64,000 bases of DNA from Halictus rubicundus (Eukaryota > Arthropoda > Insecta > Hymenoptera > Halictidae). The notes beneath the pieces were generated by a model. The model had not been told where the DNA came from, did not search any database, and saw only the letters and a program-made list of their open reading frames with translations. The stretch lies in assembly GCF_050948215.1 (NCBI RefSeq), contig NC_135152.1, positions 1,832,310 through 1,896,309 of the forward strand, read 5' to 3'. Below are positions 60,627 to 64,000 of this stretch, one piece after another (the first letter of the stretch is position 1; each line of letters starts with the position of its first letter). The position numbers and the translations under genes were made by a program.

Positions 60627-63622
60627 CTAGTTCTCGCTGACCAGAAACGCTGGCTTAAGCCTGTCCTTGCTAACGTTTACGTCGCGTTGTCCTATTCTAA
60701 GTACAAAGTTCTTATCACTACGGCTTAAAGCTAAATACGGTCCCTCGTACGGTGGTTGTAGCGATTTTTTAACCGCGTCGCGACGCACCAACACGTGCGA
60801 TGCCGTGTCAAGGTCTTTGAACACGAACACCCGTCGATGACCGTGATGCGCCTTCGGAGCCGGCTTAAGCGACCTCATGTGGTCTCGCAGCTGCTCCACG
60901 AAGACGGATAGCCCCACCTGGTCGTTGCCCGCAATCAGGTCGCCGGGTAGACGCAGAGTCTCCCCGTAGACCACTTCTGCTGGTGTCGTCCCGCTGTCCT
61001 CTTTGACTGCTGCCCGGATGCCGAGCAGGACTGCCGGAAGCGCCTCCGACCAGGTTTCCTCCTGGCGCGGCGGCACATGATGGCCGCTTTCAGCTGCCGA
61101 TGAAGACGTTCCACGGCCCCGTTGGCCTGTGGGTGGTAAGCTGTCGTTCGATGGTGTTCCGCTCTCAGCGCTCGTGCCCATGTCTTGAATAGCACGGACT
61201 CGAACTGCCGACCCTGGTCCGTCGTTATCCTCAGTGGAACGCCGTAGCGCGAAATCCAGCCCGCGAACATCGTTCGCGCGACGGTCTCCGCGCTGATGTT
61301 AGCCACTGGAAACGCCTCCGGCCATCTGGAGAAGCGGTCGATGGCGGTCACGCAGTGCGTGTAGCCCCTGGAATGCGGCAGTGGTCCAACGATGTCCACG
61401 TGAATGTGGTCGAAACGCGCGGTGGGAGCTGTGAATTCCCCGACCGGCGTCGACACGTGTCGTGAAATCTTCGCCCATTGGCACTGCATGCACGTCTGCG
61501 CCCAGGTGCGGCAATCCTTCTTGACGGACGGCCAGACGAAGCGCTGCGTGACCAGCCTCACGGTTGCCTTGGGTTCGGCGTGTGCCAGACCGTGTAGGCT
61601 GTTAAAGATGGCTCTGCGAAAAGCTGCCGGCACGAGTGGGCGTGCCTGGCCGGTGGAAATGTCGCAGTACACGTCCACGCTGGGCTGCTGGAGGCGGATC
61701 TTCTTGACGACCAGGCCTCGGGGGTCTGCCCTCAACTGCTGCAGCTCGGCGTCCGAACCTTGCGCGTCGGCGAGCTCGTGAAAATCCACCGGTGCAACCA
61801 CTTCCTCGATGCGCGATAGAGCATCGGCGGTGGTGTTCTCTGCGCCCTTGACGTGCTGCACATCTGTGGTGAATTGTGCGATGTATTTCAGGTAGCGGAA
61901 CTGAATCGGTGTGCATTTCTCCGGCTTCTGGCTGAGGGCGAAGGTCAGCGGCTTGTGGTCGGTGAAAATGGTGAAATTCCTGCCTTCCACCGCGTGGCGG
62001 AAATATTTCACCGCCGCGTACATTGCCAGCAGCTCTCGGTGCGCCGGGTTCGGCTTCCTAGAAAAGAAAGCAAGCGGCTCCCAGATACCTTGCCGGAACT
62101 GCTGCAGCACTGCTCCCAACACGATGTCCGAGGCATCCACCATCATGGCCAGTTTGGCCTTGGCTGACAGATGCACCAGTGTGGTTGCAGCTGCCAAAGC
62201 CGCCTTCGTCCTCGTGAACGCCGAGTCTGCCTCCGGTGTCCACTCCACGGGCTCGCTCTTCTTGCCTGATGACAGGCAAGCCACGAGTGGAGCTTGAATG
62301 TTCGCCGCCCCAGGGATGCACCGCCGGTAAAAGTTTACCATGCTCAGGAACCTGCTGAGTTCGGCTTGGTTTACCGGCTTGGGGTAACGAGTGATGGCCT
62401 CCACCTTATCGGCCAACGGGCAAATCCCTGCTTTGCCGACCGTGAACCGGTGGAACGGCACCTCCGGGACGCTAAATTCGCACTTTGCCGAATTTATCAC
62501 TACCCCGAACTTGGCGAACCTCTGGAACAATTGTTCCAAGTGTCCGAGGTGTTGCTCTTTTGAGTCCGACGCCACCAGCACATCGTCAATGTAAACATAA
62601 ACAAAGTCTAACCCGCGCACTACCTCGTCCATGAAACGTTGAAATGTTTGCGCAGCGTTACGGAGTCCAAAAGTCATCACCGGGAATTCGAATAACCCGG
62701 ACGGCGTAGTGATCGCGGTCTTATGAATGTCTGCTTCCGCGACCGGGATCTGATGGTACGCGCGCACTAGGTCTATTTTCGAAAATACCGTTTTCCCGTG
62801 CAGACTCTGCGCGAAGTCTTGAATGTGCGGCACTGGGTACGCGTCGGGTACCGTCCTAGCGTTCAACGCGCGATAGTCCACGCACGGACGCCACTCACTA
62901 TTCTTTTTGGGCACCAGGTGTAACGGCGATGCCCAGGCACTTTTTGACGGACGAGTGACGCCCTGCTGCAGCATGTACTCAAATTCCCGCTTCGCCGCCT
63001 TCAGCCGGTCCGTCGTGAGACGCCGCGGTCGCTGCGATACGGGAGGTCCCGGTGTCGTCACGATGTGATGCTTCACATCGTGTTTCACCGCACTGCCACA
63101 CACTGAGGGACGCGTAATACCCTGGAATTGTTTTAACAGCGCGTATACCGCACTGTCCCGCACTGGTGCCACGCATTGAGCCGATTCGACCGTGCCGGTC
63201 GGTATTGTTCCGGTTACCGACAGGCCGGTGATTTTGTCGATCAACCGACGGTCCTGAACGTCCGGCAGGAGACCGAATCGGTCTAAAAAGTCCGCACCAA
63301 TAATGGGTCGCGAAATGTCTGCAATAATAAACGTTCACGGGAATGCCCGGCGTAATCTTAAATCTACACTAATCACTATGTGCCCGTAAGTGTTAATTAG
63401 TGAACCGTTCGCCGCGGTTAGCAGGTAGCTCGATTTCGTTCGCGCACCGGTCACTTTTTTCCGCGGGAACGCGCTGACCTCAGCCCCGGTATCGACCAGG
63501 TACTGGGTCTTTGTCGTCGCGTCGGTTACGAAGAGGCGACGTGCTGTCCTCTCAGGGCCGCTTGTCGCCATCAGCGACTCTGTGGGTCGTTTCCCGACTG
63601 GAAAGTACACGGCTTCGTGCAC
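60627..63622 (-). pseudogene. Gypsy pol (PR-RT-RH-IN), near-intact with two lesions
   Basis: The protease has YLVDTGAEVSAF. The reverse transcriptase has PCVDYRALNARTVPDAYP, then FVYVYIDDVL with the catalytic YIDD. RNase H has MMVDAS and FTDHKPLTF. Integrase has an HHCC finger (catalytic core preceded by CMQCQWAK), then DIVGPLP, TTDQGRQFES and NGAVERLHRQL, giving the D, D and E residues. All key residues are present. A TGA at 63335-63337 interrupts the frame between protease and RT, where TGG (Trp) is likely ancestral. A frame change near 61080, just after the integrase Glu, moves the last 150 codons to another frame, ending at 60627. The element looks young but inactive as read. Confidence 0.88.
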
Positions 63623-64000
63623 TTTGTCGCCTTGTCTCCGAATCGCCCGTGGTACCAGCAGATGCCGCTGGGGCGAGATTCGGCCTTAGACTTCGATCGG
63701 GAACGTCTGCGGTACCGGCTGCTGGGCGTGCTGCGCCTTGGTTGGCGCCCTCTGCCTTCCAGCTTGGTGGTCACGCGTGCGGCAATTTGCTCAACGAGGG
63801 CGTCGATGTCGCCGAGCGCTGCGACATTGTTTGCCGCTGCTGCTGGGTGGATCTGCGCCGGCGTGACCTCGCTGATCCGGTCCGCCAGGGCCGCCACTTT
63901 CTCGAGCTCGACGCCATCTTGTGTGGCCAGCACCGATTGCATGGTGACGGGTAGCCTACTCATCCACAGAGTCCGGATGAAATCTTCCGGCACCTCGTTG
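63571..64000 (-). CDS. Gypsy gag C-terminal part (partial)
   Basis: Gag-like text FIRTLWMSRLPVTMQSVLA, then an Arg/Ser-rich stretch and a zinc-knuckle-like CWYHGRFGDKATKC. It overlaps the start of pol in another frame, the usual arrangement for a frameshift-expressed pol. The start lies outside the window. Confidence 0.8.
   Translation of the reverse strand, partial: NEVPEDFIRTLWMSRLPVTMQSVLATQDGVELEKVAALADRISEVTPAQIHPAAAANNVAALGDIDALVEQIAARVTTKLEGRGRQPRRSTPSSRYRRRSRSKSKAESRPSGICWYHGRFGDKATKCTKPCTFQSGNDPQSR

Larger units (their letters stand above)
60331..64000 (-). mobile_element. Ty3/Gypsy LTR retrotransposon, cut by the window edge
   Basis: Reading right to left: the gag end, protease, reverse transcriptase, RNase H, integrase, then a noncoding end of about 300 bp that should contain the 3' LTR. 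I could not place the LTR ends; the outer end is near 60331-60350. GC content is much higher than in the host genes. The 5' LTR and most of gag lie beyond 64000. Confidence 0.88.

Noticed and set aside
1..64000. tRNA, rRNA or snRNA genes
   Set aside because: I looked for conserved tRNA boxes and rRNA-like blocks by eye and saw none. A covariance search was not possible, so small RNA genes cannot be excluded.

Overview
This is animal nuclear DNA, almost certainly from an insect and most probably from Hymenoptera (ant or bee). The species call is an inference; what the sequence shows is AT-rich single-copy DNA, short GT-AG introns of about 60-150 bp, insect-type orthologues (SmydA, Flacc/ZC3H13, Septin 1) and GC-rich retrotransposon islands (BEL/Pao, Ty3/Gypsy, jockey-like LINE, mariner). 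No bacterial operons, CRISPR arrays, rRNA or tRNA genes were seen.

Layout. 874-5354 (+) SET/MYND protein of the SmydA type. 6176-11640 (-) the m6A-writer component Flacc/ZC3H13. 12216-13733 a foldback repeat with two 630-bp arms. 14499-15709 (+) Tim22. 16852-18383 (-) Septin 1. 20213-21991 (-) eIF4H, head to head with 22547-27073 (+) Mybbp1A. 27679-28692 (+) an intronless orphan ORF with OTU-protease-like features. 29030-36443 (-) URB1/Npa1. 37287-40344 (-) FBXL4. 41138-51609 a dense repeat island. 51877-53712 (+) Cdc7 kinase. 54364-57476 (-) UNC-45. 57969-64000 a second repeat island ending in a Ty3/Gypsy element cut by the window edge. For nine of the ten host genes I joined exons by splice signals and the spliced lengths come out as whole codons: SmydA 502 aa, Flacc 1285, Tim22 192, Septin 360, eIF4H 270, Mybbp1A 1244, URB1 1976, FBXL4 684, Cdc7 422, UNC-45 939 (SmydA has one weak acceptor).

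The genes are housekeeping functions and form no operon: RNA methylation, translation initiation (eIF4H), nucleolar ribosome synthesis (Mybbp1A, URB1), mitochondrial import and quality control (Tim22, FBXL4), cytoskeleton and myosin folding (Septin 1, UNC-45) and replication licensing (Cdc7). The unusual material is in the repeats. A giant palindrome (43622-49510, centre near 48486) carries a BEL/Pao element in its left arm, and the untouched right arm preserves the empty site. Near-identical inverted 1.27-kb repeats (42384-43652 and 58562-59854) bracket Cdc7 and UNC-45. The best candidate for something undescribed is the orphan OTU-like ORF between two nucleolar genes. Several MITEs with clear target-site duplications sit in introns of SmydA and Flacc.
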